Below are positions 21,501-32,329 of a DNA stretch of 64,000 nt, in pieces (the first letter of the stretch is position 1; each line of letters opens with the position of its first letter). Source of the stretch: Lineus longissimus (taxonomy: Eukaryota; Nemertea; Pilidiophora; Heteronemertea; Lineidae). The notes under the pieces are model-generated. The model was not told the origin of the DNA, did no database searches, and was given only the letters and a program-made list of their open reading frames with translations. The stretch is from contig NC_088311.1 in assembly GCF_910592395.1 (NCBI RefSeq), positions 21,484,646 through 21,548,645 on the forward strand. The letters are read 5' to 3'. A program made the translations under genes and the position numbers.

Positions 21501-24500
21501 AGTGCATGATATACATGAATGTTCATTGACAGGTTTTCCGGCGTTCCCAAGCGCCAAAGAATCGGAACAAAACTAGCTATTTCAACTTGTTAATTGAGTA
21601 CAACAGTACTAAGGGTAGGAAAGCACTGCCCCAGGAATTTGAAAACATGGAGGTGCTCTTCAATGATATTAAGTGAGTTCACAGGATGTGTGGTAGATTT
21701 AGCGTTATAGTCCATTGAGGAGTCAGTGTTGTCGAAAGGTGAATCTTATTATTACCAGGCAGATCGCAGGCTGAATTGATCAACCATGGCCTCCAGGTGA
21801 AACTTTGCCCACTTGATATCATCATTTCTCAACTCAAGTGCTTTCATACTTTCTTTATTGAAACATGTGAAAGGTTCAGAATAACACCTGATCATGTATG
21901 TTACATTTTCGGATGTATCTAAAATCTTTTGAAAATGAAGTTTTTTGAGGCTTGACAATTGGTTGCTCATGTTGTTAGTGATAGATTAGCATAGTATGCG
22001 ATACCCTCCTATCGACATCACCGACTGTTGAATGAACTTTAGGTGCGTGGTGCTTGCTCGTGGAGTTGGTCCTGTGGTGGCTTTGTCAGTGCTGTTTAAT
22101 GTTGGTTAAATCGGGACGTAAAGGAGTGCGTCCCTAGGTCTGGCTCATCCAAAGCTTCGTAGATTACAGATTTATGATAACTGTTTTCAGATTCATCAGT
22201 TTGGTGTGGATAGATTGACAAAATTTCTTTTGTCGGCCAGCAACTTAAGATTTCTGGATTTTCTGGTCGTTTTTTCAAGGTTTTATTAGGAACACAACAT
22301 TTCAGGTGTTTTTCACACCAGTTCACAAGAGCAGAACCAGAAAATCCAGAATTTTACTCATCCTCCATCAGGGCAGCTGCTATTTGCACCAGCATAGTTT
22401 GACCTCCGCACCCACATACATCATAGCTGCACTTGTGTGTCCTGTATATGCATGCCATCCTTGCACCAGAGCTCCTCTGATCAATACAGGGGTCTGAAGT
22501 CAGATGAATCAAGCATATTTCTATGCTTTTAATTTCAAACAAGGGACTGGCATTCAGTATTTCAAGTCATTTCTGATTCTGGTTCTATTGCCCTGTACTG
22601 ATCAGAAGCTGTTCTGTTATTGGGTTCGGTTGAAGTATTAACGATGTCCAAGTTAAGTAAATCAAGGGGCTGTGTACACCTATATCATTTATGTATCAAA
22701 GTTCCAGCAGGCTGGGTTATATAAAGTTTACGTTTTCATTTGTCATTCTTGACGTCGAAAACAGCCAAGTCATTTCTAAGGAGCGGGGTACACATGATTC
22801 ACAATGTCCCTTTCACCCTCATGTCGTGCCATGTCATGTTTTCAAGCCTAAGTCAGTTAGCGAACATGCCCGTGACAAGCGAAACGTAAACTACACAAGT
22901 GACAACATAATCCTATCTAAACCCGGGCGTATAGACAAAGAGTTTGATGCTAGGTGCTAGGTGCATGGTGTCGCTATGTGATGTGTTAGCTTGCATGTGT
23001 TTGTGTTGTGTCGATGCAGGTGTTTAGAAGATCGCAGGCCGCGGCCGAGCATGCAAACCATACAAGTTACTTCAACCTTCTCATTGAGTACAACAGTACG
23101 CAAGGTAGAAAGGCATTGCCCGGAGTCTTTGAGGAGATGCATGTGTTGGAGAACACACCCAAGTGAGTTCTTGGTTTGACAGCACGCTCGTCAAGCAGAA
23201 GATGTCTAAGTCTTTCAGCCCGCAAGCCTAACGTACACGGTTTGCCATATTTGATTTCACAGGCACAGCCGCAAACCGTATTCCCACGTACATGTAGATG
23301 TGATCAGCCAAAAAAATGAAAATAGGGATTGAATTTTTTTTAATTTTAGAGGCACTGCATGTGAATTTGCATCCATCAGAACATCTGTATTTGAAGATTC
23401 TCTGACAAGGTGGTGGGCCACATTGGTACATATGTATATACATTATTGTTATTTTTGTGGTGATCATGGTATTTTTCCCACCCCTTAGCTAAGTAGTTGC
23501 TTCTTGTGTGTAAACAACAGTGGTAGTTGTTGCTGTATGTTTTCATGTTGTTGCACCACTTGCTGGTAGTTCATCATAGATACCCAGATCCTCTGCCGCA
23601 GAAGTGACCGTAACAAGTGTTAGTTCAATTAAATGTATTTGATGCCATTACTTCTCAGTTGTGTGATTCTTTATTGGTGATTGCAAAGACGTGACTTAGA
23701 ATAGCCCTCAAAATTGGCAACAAAGCACTGTGCTTGTGATGACTGGTGAGTTAGGTTTTTAAAAAATTGAGTTCTGATCCATTCAAATCAACTTGGCGTG
23801 GCCTTTATACACATAGTTGCAAAAATGTCAACTTGCAAATCACAACGGGCCATTTCACCAGTAACTTCACTTTTATGACCATCTTTTTCAGGTACCCCTC
23901 CCTTCGAGTAACCTATCTGTATTCGAGTATCTTCCTCGCTCCTAAATGCCACTGCGATCCCAATAAATACTTCTTCGATGATGATCTGGCCCAGAAGACG
24001 ATCGACGCCCATCGCTATATCAATGGAATCGATCCCGATATCGGGTGTAAGGCAGGCGGAAAATATGAAAGGGGAATTATGTGAGTAATGTAAAATTTAG
24101 GGCTCAATGCCAGACCCAGACGACAACTCTGATAAATTACTGTTTTTGACTACTATAAGTCACTTCAGTAGTAATCCTTTTTCATCCGCATTCGATATTG
24201 GCCATCACACTCTCAGTTTCGTAGCATGCTGGTACATCTCCGTGTCCTTGAGCAAGACACCTAACCCTACCTTGCTTCGCGTCATCCAGGAGTATAATTT
24301 GGTACTAGTTTTGACTGGGAAGTTACCCTGTGATACACCGGCAGCATCCTATCCAGGGGGAGTGGTCCTACTCGTGTATAAGTAAGAGGACTCGGAACTG
24401 TATACTGATTCTGTTGCATCTTATTGTAGAGCTGATGTCCTCATCACGCAACCAGTGGAGGAAGTATGGCGCGACCGAAGCTTTGAATCCATCGCCCAGG

Positions 24501-27500
24501 TCAAGTGGACGTATGTTGGAATGAGGAGTGGTGTATTCAGGACCTATCCTGGTCATAGGTCGCGTCGGACTTATGACTGCACACAGTAAGTTTACAACTT
24601 CTGAGAAATATAGAAACACAGTAGAACCTATCTGGTATATGTAAGAACATATGAAATACTAATCTGGGGCCAAATCTGTTAGTTCTACTGTCATGATTGA
24701 GTTTCACCTCTTTAATTGGACATCTCACTATTAAGGACACCATTTGTCAGCCTGAGGTTCATGTCCTGCACGTCCTAATTTCAGACGTCCGTGGTATCTC
24801 CGAACAGTCGCCAACCCGACCTTGACCTCCATCTCAACTCCTTATATGGATGCCGCGGGCGTGGGAAAGATCATCACCATATCTCAGGCGGTGTTTGAAG
24901 GGATGTTGGGAAGGAGCAACGAGTGGTGTGCTGAAAGCTCGTTGACAGGACCGTGGGCAGGTGGCTGCAAGTGTAACCAAGATGAAGAGTGTATCAGCCG
25001 TAAGTTTCTAAACGTGGGAAAGATATTTTAAAACTCGTAAGGTTTATGAGTGTTCTTCGTGCAGATGTCATCCAACGAGTTGATAGGTTGCGTGACCTGT
25101 GCCTGACTGGGAAAGGGGTATTGTGTCATCCTGTTAGTTTTAAGGCCTACTGTGAACCGCCAAATATTTGCAAGCGTTTTCGCAAATGATCTCAATTTTT
25201 TAATTTTCATCAGAAAAACAGTAAGAAATTGCCTGAATAAATGTACTTCATGGGTGACATGAATAAAGACTAGCAATTGCTTTTACTGAAAACCCCCATG
25301 TACATTTACACTAGGCCTTTCGGTACAAAACTGAAGTAAAATCATTTACTAGTCTTTATTCATATCACCCCTTGTGTGGAATTGGATTGCATGCTCCTGA
25401 GAAGGTAATGCAATAAGTTATGATGATCGATGTCTTGTTTCCCAGACCGCTGTTACGTGAGTGCCGCACCCGGCCCCAACAAGCACAAGCGCCGTTGTGC
25501 TACGGAGAGGGTCGAGGCCGTCACAAGCCTTGATATCCTCTACGACGACTTCCACGACAAGACTATCGACACTATGCAGTCGAGTGACAGGCAGATGAAG
25601 TCATGTGGAAGGAATTACAGGTGCCCCTCCGGCGAAATGGGTTGCGTCACAAGGTAACGTATTTCCAAAACAGTTCATCAGCTCAGCTATTGATATTCAA
25701 TTAAACCATGAAATGCTAATTAATACTCATCCAACTCGCATATGAAATGGTCTGTGTTGGGTTTAATGGACGTTAAAATCTCAGTTTTGTCAAAAAACGG
25801 TGTCTCACTGTACAGAATGTCAGAGAACCTCGGTACCTCAATTGGTAGAGCAGACGACCAGCAATCCTAAGATCTGTGGTTCGAATCCCAGTCAAGGCAA
25901 CTTTTCTGTACTAATGTTGTTTTTTTTTACAAAAAAGGATAGTTCTTTTATCACAAGCAATAGGAAATTGACCTTGAATAGATATTTCATTCATACTCTA
26001 AAAATGCTGTCGGTACAATGGCTGTAAGTTTAATCTGACCGCTATCATACAACAGATTTTCGTCGTCCATCTCTGCAGCATTCTTTTACCTTTCAAGGTG
26101 CTACCTCTTTGACAATCGAGCCAACATCATCATGGATCCGGGTTTCAAACTGGCGAGTCCCCTCGATACGAGCAAATACAAGGGCGTGACTTTGGGGAAG
26201 AAGGAAGGTGAGGTGATGAAGGAACTCATCTACAGGCATGGCTTCTTCATTCGTACTGAAAGTATTGACTTCCAAGGAGGATGCAGCATTTCTCCATCAA
26301 AACCAAAGGTATGCTTTCATATCCTGACTATTTTGTCGCTACATGTGATCAGTCACAACAAAACTTTGCACAAGTTGCTCCAATCTTGGCAGGTTGAGTT
26401 GGACTGGTTGTTCATTTGACTGCTGTCTGCCTTTTGTGAAGTCAGTTTATTCCATGAGCCCTTTAGCGCCCATCACGCAAGTTTGCAAGGGGTCCAATGT
26501 GCCTTCACCAGCCTGAACTCGCAATTTTGCGAGGGATGAGTAACATGCAGATCTTTGTTCCTCCAGAAAAAAGAGTTGGTAATTCATCAAAGTTTAATCT
26601 GGTTTCTCATCAGCAATGGTGTTGCCATCTATTTCAGCATTGGTCATTGTACTCAGCCGTGCTGAATGAAGCACATTTTCACAGCCCAGAAAATATTTCC
26701 TCTTCTTTCATAATGAGACAAACCACCTATCTTTCAGGTGACTCTGACTGGCTTCCCTAGAAATCCAGAGGAGCAGGATAATTACTACAAAGACAAAGGC
26801 CCTATTCCAAAGTTCAATAACGAGTATGGTTGCATTCAGGATGTGGTCGGCTATGAAGCAAATCAAACGGCACTTGGTAAGTACATGCATTTTTTAAATC
26901 TATCAAAAATTGTAAATTTTACTTTCTTCTGCATCCACAAATGGAGAGTCTTGTTTTCGGTTTAAAATTGTCACCTGAATTTTTTAAATCCGTTATTCGT
27001 ATTTCCATTACGTTTTCTCTAGGTTCAAGTGGTATGGTGACGGGTAATGTCTCCGGTCCCTGCATGTCTGGATTCTACTATGTTATCGCCCTGCCCAAGA
27101 CAAATCTCTACCTACTCGTCATCGAGAACTGGAAGAACACTGGCTCGGATGGATTCTACAACTTCAATTGCAAGATTGCAAGAAGGTAGGGTTGGAAACA
27201 AAAATTTCTCGATGAAGTGATCCAGAGTCAATTTTGCATTACTTTATTTTGTGGTCGTTTCAGTCTAACATTGCTTGGAGCTTGGAAAAGTGCTACATAA
27301 ATGAGAAAAAAGGCAGTTATTGTAAAACACTTTCATTATTACTGGACAAACAGTTGATGTTTGGGCATATATCATCATGCAATAAAACTTTTTTCCTCTT
27401 TCAGTATTGTCAATTCTGGAGCGTATCGAATCGTCAATGGCACGTGTGCTCACCAAGAAACATCTGCCTCTAGTCTCGCTCAACAAGAACGTTGTCCTGT

Positions 27501-27609
27501 GTTACGAGACATCGAATTAGATTGTGATTACAACAAGTCTTCACAAATATCACCAGGAATATTCATATTTGTGACATTACTCTGCCTATTCTGGCTTTTA
27601 CCCACATAG
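11146..27609 (+). CDS. CACHD1-like: VWFA and Cache domain-containing protein (CACHD1 / alpha2delta-like), 21 exons
   Basis: Exons: 11146-11307, 11790-11939, 12226-12380, 16251-16403, 16757-16921, 17190-17318, 17680-17808, 18039-18264, 18508-18758, 18958-19102, 19190-19339, 21084-21194, 21533-21672 or 23020-23162, 23892-24080, 24430-24585, 24785-24999, 25446-25653, 26098-26308, 26738-26876, 27023-27185, 27405-27609. Every junction is GT/AG and phases match, giving 1183 or 1184 residues. Residues 1-26 are a signal peptide; RKKR (98-101) is a basic, furin-like site. PRTRPWY and GPKDVVIILD lead into a VWA domain with a complete MIDAS: D260-C-S-L-S264 (S262 split by intron 5), T344, and D375 in FVTDG. 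Cache-type blocks follow (AWGLGLMV...IGVAGIDATLDEIENFL, about 490-530; GVFRTYPG...RPWYLRTVANP, about 785-815), then Cys-rich segments. The C-terminus ends in a hydrophobic run (IFIFVTLLCLFWLLP), suggesting a GPI signal or short anchor. Relatives modulate voltage-gated calcium channels or Wnt receptors; the role here is inferred. Confidence 0.9.
12430..12700 (+). repeat. Interspersed repeat with (GTC)n tract, intron 3
   Basis: GGCTCACCGTAAGGGGAGTC leads to a (GTC)n microsatellite (about 12474-12512), then CAGTGGCACGTTTCTTAACT and GCTATGAACTTGAAACTTTG, then GGCCACCAGGGGGCCAAATG. The same modules recur at 37421-37560. The last two are amplified in the tandem array at 14616-15900. Confidence 0.7.
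13450..14560 (-). pseudogene. Degenerate non-LTR retrotransposon 3' end, intron 3
   Basis: Minus-strand frames read ACITKLMLEAHCLRIKTGRH, then CEVCKSGEVEDDFHFLAVCP. This is the Cys/His cluster found near the C-terminus of many non-LTR reverse transcriptases. The frame then shifts into IFLKNPSPPSAAIINEFFKL. Toward 13455 the minus strand shows an AATAAAGAATTTGAATTTGA tail of GAATTT units, a typical 3' end. It is truncated and frameshifted. Confidence 0.6.
14616..15900 (+). repeat. ~303-bp tandem array, about four copies, intron 3
   Basis: The phrase TGGCGTAAATTGGCC recurs at 14755, 15057, 15361 and 15665 (spacing 302, 304 and 304). Each unit also has TATGGCACGTTTCTTAACCA, GCTATGAACTTGAAACTTGG, GCCACCAGGGGGCCAAAA, GACTTGTTTTCGATAAAA and a CAAGGTCACAGAGGTCA module. 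Copies 1-3 are close; the last is more diverged. The array fills about a third of intron 3 of the VWA/Cache gene. Confidence 0.85.
19340..21083 (+). other. Intron 11 of the VWA/Cache gene; no gene seen
   Basis: AT-rich intronic sequence of 1.7 kb between exons 11 and 12. A short direct repeat around GAGCTC(C/T)AAACCAA and TTTTATCTGTTTTCTGTAT (19845-19920) is visible, with nothing that reads as an exon. Confidence 0.6.
21533..21672 (+). CDS. Alternative exon 13a of the VWA/Cache gene
   Basis: It encodes VFRRSQAPKNRNKTSYFNLL followed by IEYNSTKGRKALPQEFENME and VLFNDIK. It enters in phase 0 and leaves in phase 2 (140 nt). It is homologous to exon 13b (23020-23162), with N-glycosylation sequons NKT and NST. 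The upstream acceptor is CATTGACAG and the donor AAGTGAGT. Used alone it joins exon 14 in frame. Confidence 0.85.
22252..22351. promoter_or_regulatory. Perfect 16-bp inverted repeat between the alternative exons
   Basis: TTCTGGATTTTCTGGT at 22252-22267 pairs exactly with ACCAGAAAATCCAGAA at 22336-22351, with a 68-nt loop. It lies about 0.6 kb after exon 13a and 0.7 kb before 13b. RNA pairing is known to steer mutually exclusive splicing in other genes; whether it does here is inference. Confidence 0.4.
23020..23162 (+). CDS. Alternative exon 13b of the VWA/Cache gene
   Basis: It encodes VFRRSQAAAEHANHTSYFNL followed by LIEYNSTQGRKALPGVFEEM and HVLENTPK. It has the same entry and exit phases as 13a (143 nt, one codon longer). 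Including both exons would shift exon 14 out of frame, so transcripts should carry one or the other. The core YFNLLIEYNST is conserved; the start, middle and end differ. Confidence 0.85.
24620..24765 (+). repeat. Degraded MITE-like fragment, intron 15
   Basis: CAGTAGAACCTATCTGG near the left and TCACTATTAAGGACACC with GTTCTACTGTC inside are words shared with the MITE at 34458-34645. The termini are no longer clean. Confidence 0.4.
25828..25900 (+). repeat. tRNA-derived sequence (pseudo-tRNA or SINE head), intron 17
   Basis: TACCTCAATTGGTAGAGCA matches a D arm / A box and GGTTCGAATCCCAG a T arm / B box, at tRNA spacing, ending CAAGGCAAC. The outer stem (CCTCGGT with GTCAAGG) pairs only partly and the T stem has mismatches. 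It therefore looks like a tRNA pseudogene or SINE head rather than a working tRNA. I could not assign an anticodon. Its 3' end resembles the transposon minihelices. Confidence 0.55.
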
Positions 27610-28425
27610 TGGTCTGAGATCATTTGGTGTTCATTTGAGTATACACATAGCCTGATTGGTGTTTTCACTTGTTTTCGGCATTGATGGAGACACCCCTTGG
27701 CAATTTTGTACAATTTACTCTGGCCTGTCTGGTACCTGCCCATAGTCTTCCTTTACTGCAAATCAAAAAAGATTTGGCTGTCAGGAGTTGGTACAACTAA
27801 CTCCATGCCAAAATATGTGATCATACAGGATCAAGCAAGGAAGATCTCTCAGAGTACTGTAATCCGGGAAATATTTATGGCTATTTATATTCCGCAGTTA
27901 TGTGAAATTGCATTTGACAACCCTCTGTAACTTGATATAGATTTTCTTTTTTGTGCCGAGATAATTTTGTATTTATCGCAAAACGCAAGAATATAATGCC
28001 CACAGATATTTCTAGGTATACAGTATCATATTGCCAGCTATACCATGTTTAATAAGAAAACATATGACTACAATATTTTTCAACATGAAATGTTGATGGA
28101 TGGAGTATGTTTCAAGGGGAGGTTGAGACTTCCTAGAGAAACCCATGTACAAACATCAAATTATTTACATCATTATATCGTTCACATATCTCATCACCGC
28201 TGGAGAGGACGTTTTCAGCATCTGTGCTGTAATCCAGTAGTTATGATCATTAACTGATACTGTAATTCCAAAAAATATTTACACCTCTGCAATTTACGAA
28301 AATATTTTTTGAAATTTATATTTTGGCAGATTATGAAAATCTGCAATTCCAGTCTCTACCAGGCATGGGAAATAAATTTCTTAAACCTGTTGCTACTGTG
28401 CGTATCGACATCCATGTGCAATAAA
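27610..28425 (+). other. Probable 3' UTR of the VWA/Cache gene with poly(A) signals
   Basis: The coding sequence stops at 27607-27609. Canonical AATAAA hexamers occur at 28371-28376 and 28420-28425 (context GTGCAATAAAACTGA), giving a 3' UTR of about 0.8 kb. No coding exon is seen here. Which signal is used cannot be told from sequence. Confidence 0.5.
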
Positions 28426-28938
28426 ACTGAACACAAACAGTCGAAAAACCATATGAATTCTCTTGCATGTCTTGATGTGTTTTGACTGTGTTTTGTGTGT
28501 AATTGATGATACAGTATCATCTATCATTTACGACTCGTGTTCAATTTGTTGTAATAAGTTCAAAACTTGATATCACTTATCTGCAATTTTTTGTTATATT
28601 TTCTTTGTTATATTTACATAGGGTGGTGTATTTACAGATTATTATGTATAACCATGCATTTATTATAAAACAAAATTACATTTTATAGAGTGTACGTGTA
28701 GTACCGTAGTTTCTGCAGTAGACCATCTAGACTAATCATAATAAACCTGATATTTCAGTTGATGTATTTGGCAGTAGAAGGCACCACTGAAAATATGTTT
28801 TCAGGTACCGGTCAGTATAACCAGTTCAATCAAATAGAAGAAAAGATTAATGTTATAGTTTTATGTAAAACTATAGATCTGTGATTTTAAAATCAAAATT
28901 ATATACAAAGATATGTCAGTTTTACGATATTGTTTATA

Positions 28939-29143
28939 CAGGGTGTAAAATATTATTCTTGCTACTTTTGGAGCAGCATCTTTTAAGGGTAACCAGTTTT
29001 GATAATAGTGAGCATCGATCAGTGACAATCAACATAAATCCCATCACCACGTTTTTTCATCACTGGCAGCCATTTTTTAATAAACGGTATTTAAAAAACT
29101 TAACTCAACTTTAAAAGTAGCAAGACTATTTTCTTACACCCTG
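28939..29143. mobile_element. 205-bp MITE with TA duplication
   Basis: The left end CAGGGTGTAAAATATTATTC followed by TTGCTACTTTT is mirrored by AAAAGTAGCAAGACTATTTT and CTTACACCCTG at the right. TA dinucleotides flank both sides (28937-28938 and 29144-29145). This is the signature of a nonautonomous Tc1/mariner-type element. It has no coding capacity. Confidence 0.8.
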
Positions 29144-29674
29144 TAGTTATCCTCACATGTGCATTTAACGTTGAAGGTTTGTTGGTGTGCTGGTAACTTT
29201 TATCCTAGTTAAATATGTGTATCTGTTAGTCAAATTTTATACTTGTATATAAAATATACTTCTGTTGTTGGTAAGAATAATAATATGATTATTATCTGAA
29301 CAATGTATCTTCGTGGTTATTTTAATCGAAGCCAAATTGTTGAAGACCTGGCCAAATATGAGTCTCTATTGTGACACTGAAAACTTACTGGCCAAAAAAG
29401 ATAATGTCACAACCTGATGGACAATGTAACCTCCCAGGGAACGTGATCATCGAAACCATAATCCTTCAAAACTCACAACCAAGCTTGTGCAAGACGCATC
29501 GTCTTTTCCATGACACAACCTCCTGCTTGTCTTCAGTGGACACCATCACAACCTGGTTTTGTTGTCCCTGAAGCAAAATGTTGGATGTGACATTCAGACT
29601 TTTTTGTTTGACCCTTTAAATATTCCTAAAACCATCATAAAGCAATACCAGATTTCAAAATATATTACATCCCA

Positions 29675-31140
29675 AAACAGGACATCACGCTGAACAATTG
29701 CAAAGTTAGCATAGTTAGTACAATAAGTGTAACAGCAACCAGTATTAGATGGGGTCAAGGGCTGGTTGTGACTTTTTCCAAAGCTGTAGGAGACCTATGA
29801 TTGTGACAAATCATGCCTGTATAAGAGAGGAACATCTTTGACGATGGTGTCCATGGTTGGTTGTGACTCTGTCCTCAGGACAATTTAGTTTTGACAATGG
29901 TTGTGACAATGTCTGCATGCACATATTTGGATATTTTCATGACCATAGGCCCTCTCATTACTAATTGATAATTACTGTGAAGACATGACACTCGAAACCT
30001 AGTTTTTCTTATGGGACGATATGATAAGGGTCACTTTCTTCCCACACTTAGGACAATTAAACAGGACATCACGCTTTCATAGGGTATCAAGTGCGTGAAT
30101 GGCACATCTCGTATCATGAAAACTTTTCCAAAGCTGTAGGAGACCTATGATTGTGACAATCATGCCTGCATAAGAGAGGAACATCTTTGACGATGGTGTC
30201 CATGGTTGGTTGTGACTTTGTCCTCAGGACAATTTAGTTTTGACAATGGTTGTGACAATGTCTGCATGCACATATATATTAGGATATTTTCATGACCATT
30301 GGCCCTCTCATTACTAATTGATAATTACTGTGAAGACATGACACTCAAAACCTAGTTTCTCATATGGGATGATATGATAAGGGTCACTTTCTTCCCACAC
30401 TTAGGACAATTAAACAGGACATCACGCTGAACAAAGTTAGCATAATTAGTTCAATAAGTGTAACAGCAACCAGTATTAGATGGTGTCCAGGGCTGGTTGT
30501 GACTTTTCCACACAGCTGTAAGAGGCCTATGATTATGACAATCTTGCCTGCATAAGAGAGGAACATCTTTGACGATATTGTCCATGGTTGGTTGTGACTG
30601 TCCTCAGGACAATTTAGTTTTGACAATGGTTGTGACAATGTCTGCATGCACATATATATTTGGATATTTTCATGACCATTGGCCCTCTCATTACCAATTG
30701 ATAATTACTGTGAAGACATGACACTCGAAACCTAGTTTTTCTTATGGGACGATATGATAAGGGTCACTTTCTTCCCACACTTAGGACAATTAAACAGGAC
30801 ATCACGCTTTCATAGGGTATCAAGTGCGTGAATGGCACATCTCGTATCATGAAAACTTTTCCAAAGCTGTAGGAGACCTATGATTGTGACAATCATGCCT
30901 GCATAAGAGAGGAACATCTTTGACGATGGTGTCCATGGTTGGTTGTGACTTTGTCCTCAGGACAATTTAGTTTTGACAATGGTTGTGACAATGTCTGCAT
31001 GCACATATATATATTTGGATATTTTCATGACCATAGGCCCTCTCATTACCAATTGATAATTACTGTGAAGACATGACACTCAAAACCTAGTTTCTCATAT
31101 GGAACAATATGATAAGGGTCACTTTCTTCCCACACTTAGG
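29675..31140 (+). repeat. Higher-order tandem repeat (two ~738-bp units, four subunits)
   Basis: Subunits start near 29675, 30061, 30416 and 30796, each at AGGACATCACGCT. Subunits 1 and 3 continue GAACAA...AAAGTTAGCATA; 2 and 4 continue TTCATAGGGTATCAAGTGCG, so the true period is a dimer. All share GAGAGGAACATCTTTGACGA, GTCCATGGTTGGTTGTGAC, CTCAGGACAATTTAGTTTTG, AATTGATAATTACTGTGAAG and CGATATGATAAGGGTCACTT. No open frame is preserved. Confidence 0.85.
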
Positions 31141-31309
31141 ACAATTAAATACTCCGGGCCGATTGCACTGGTCTCCATCTACACTAGACACACTGTTTTG
31201 TCTCATCTTTCCACAGACGTTGAATATATCTTTATAACTTATTTAGGCTTGTGTGGACAACATTCGGGGACAACACAGCATCGATCTGCTTCCAATATGG
31301 ATTTACTAA

Positions 31310-31600
31310 TGAGACATTGTCACAACCATAGGCCGACTGGTACTACATTAAGCTGTGGTCATAGTCACAACCAGCCTTGGATACTGTCCATCATCAAAAA
31401 TGTTCTGCTCTTGACAGCTTGTTGCATATAGATAGATTAGATAATGGAGGGGGGGGGATATGTGGACATTGTCACAACCATAGGTCAACTATGTTGTGCT
31501 TGGACAAAGTCACAACCAGCTATGGACGGAATTATCCATCATCATCTTCCACTCTTGACAGCTTGTTGCACATGAATATACGATTTCAAATTACTGTGAT
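31310..31600 (-). repeat. Inverted partial copies of the adjacent tandem repeat
   Basis: CATTGTCACAACCATAGG, AGTCACAACCAGCCTTGGAT and CTGTCCATCATCAAAAATGT are inverse complements of words in 29700-31000 (CCTATGATTGTGAC, GGCTGGTTGTGAC, GACGAT.TTGTCCA). A second set follows at about 31470-31565. Together with the array they could form long hairpins. Confidence 0.6.
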
Positions 31601-31684
31601 GACATCTCGGATTCACATCATCTGATCAATCATGCAGTGATTGACATGGACATAGGCCAGGGTGACATCTCATGCACTGTGACG

Positions 31685-31728
31685 ACAGTCAGTCAGTCAC
31701 TGAGTGACTGAGTCAGTCAGTCACTGGG
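31685..31728. repeat. CAGT-rich palindromic tract
   Basis: Repeated AGTC/CAGT words include a perfect palindrome, CAGTCACT-G-AGTGACTG, at 31694-31710. It lies 0.6 kb upstream of the next gene's start codon. No function is assigned. Confidence 0.5.
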
Positions 31729-32329
31729 GACAATATTTTGTTTGAATAAAATATATTTTGTAAAAATGGATATGATACAATACAGTTCTAGAAATAAAAT
31801 CTATATTTTTAAGAATGCAATCAGACACAAGACTAGTGTGATTTATGAAAATTTTTAACTTTACTGAGAAGTGATGCTGGAGTCCCACATTTCTTCGTGT
31901 GTTTTCTCCGTTTCCTCGTTGATATTTTGAAAACGATTTTTTTTTATTTCTTCACGAAAACATGAAATAAAGTCATGGATATGTTAGGTAGTTGAAACAA
32001 AAGTGATACAAGACAGAGTGATGATACTGAGATACAATTGTGGCCATATATCAGCCAGTATTATATTTTGATATTGATTTTCGCGCCCTCATTATGATGC
32101 CGCCAATTGCGTCTCTTCAACTCTCTACAATAGTGTACATCACAGTACATGCAGGCTTTCACTTCAGCACAGTGTGTAGCCAACTGTGTCGCTGTCAGCA
32201 TCTCCTCTTTTGCAGATTTCATTCAGTGCGTTTCGTACATGTGCTTTAGTCTTATTCATTGGACTATCGTAATGCAACCTTAGTGAGAGAGGATTTCGCC
32301 ATATATTGGTTTTCGTGTACTATTTCGCC

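Noticed and set aside
23020-23162. Exon 13b as an extra exon used together with 13a
   Set aside because: 13a leaves phase 2 and 13b needs phase 0; including both shifts exon 14 out of frame.
25828-25900. Functional tRNA gene
   Set aside because: A and B boxes are present, but the acceptor and T stems pair poorly and no clear anticodon arm can be assigned; a pseudo-tRNA or SINE fits better.
29675-31140. Regularly spaced repeats that could suggest a CRISPR array
   Set aside because: Units are hundreds of bases long, alternate between two types and lie in a eukaryotic intergenic region; no short repeat-spacer pattern.
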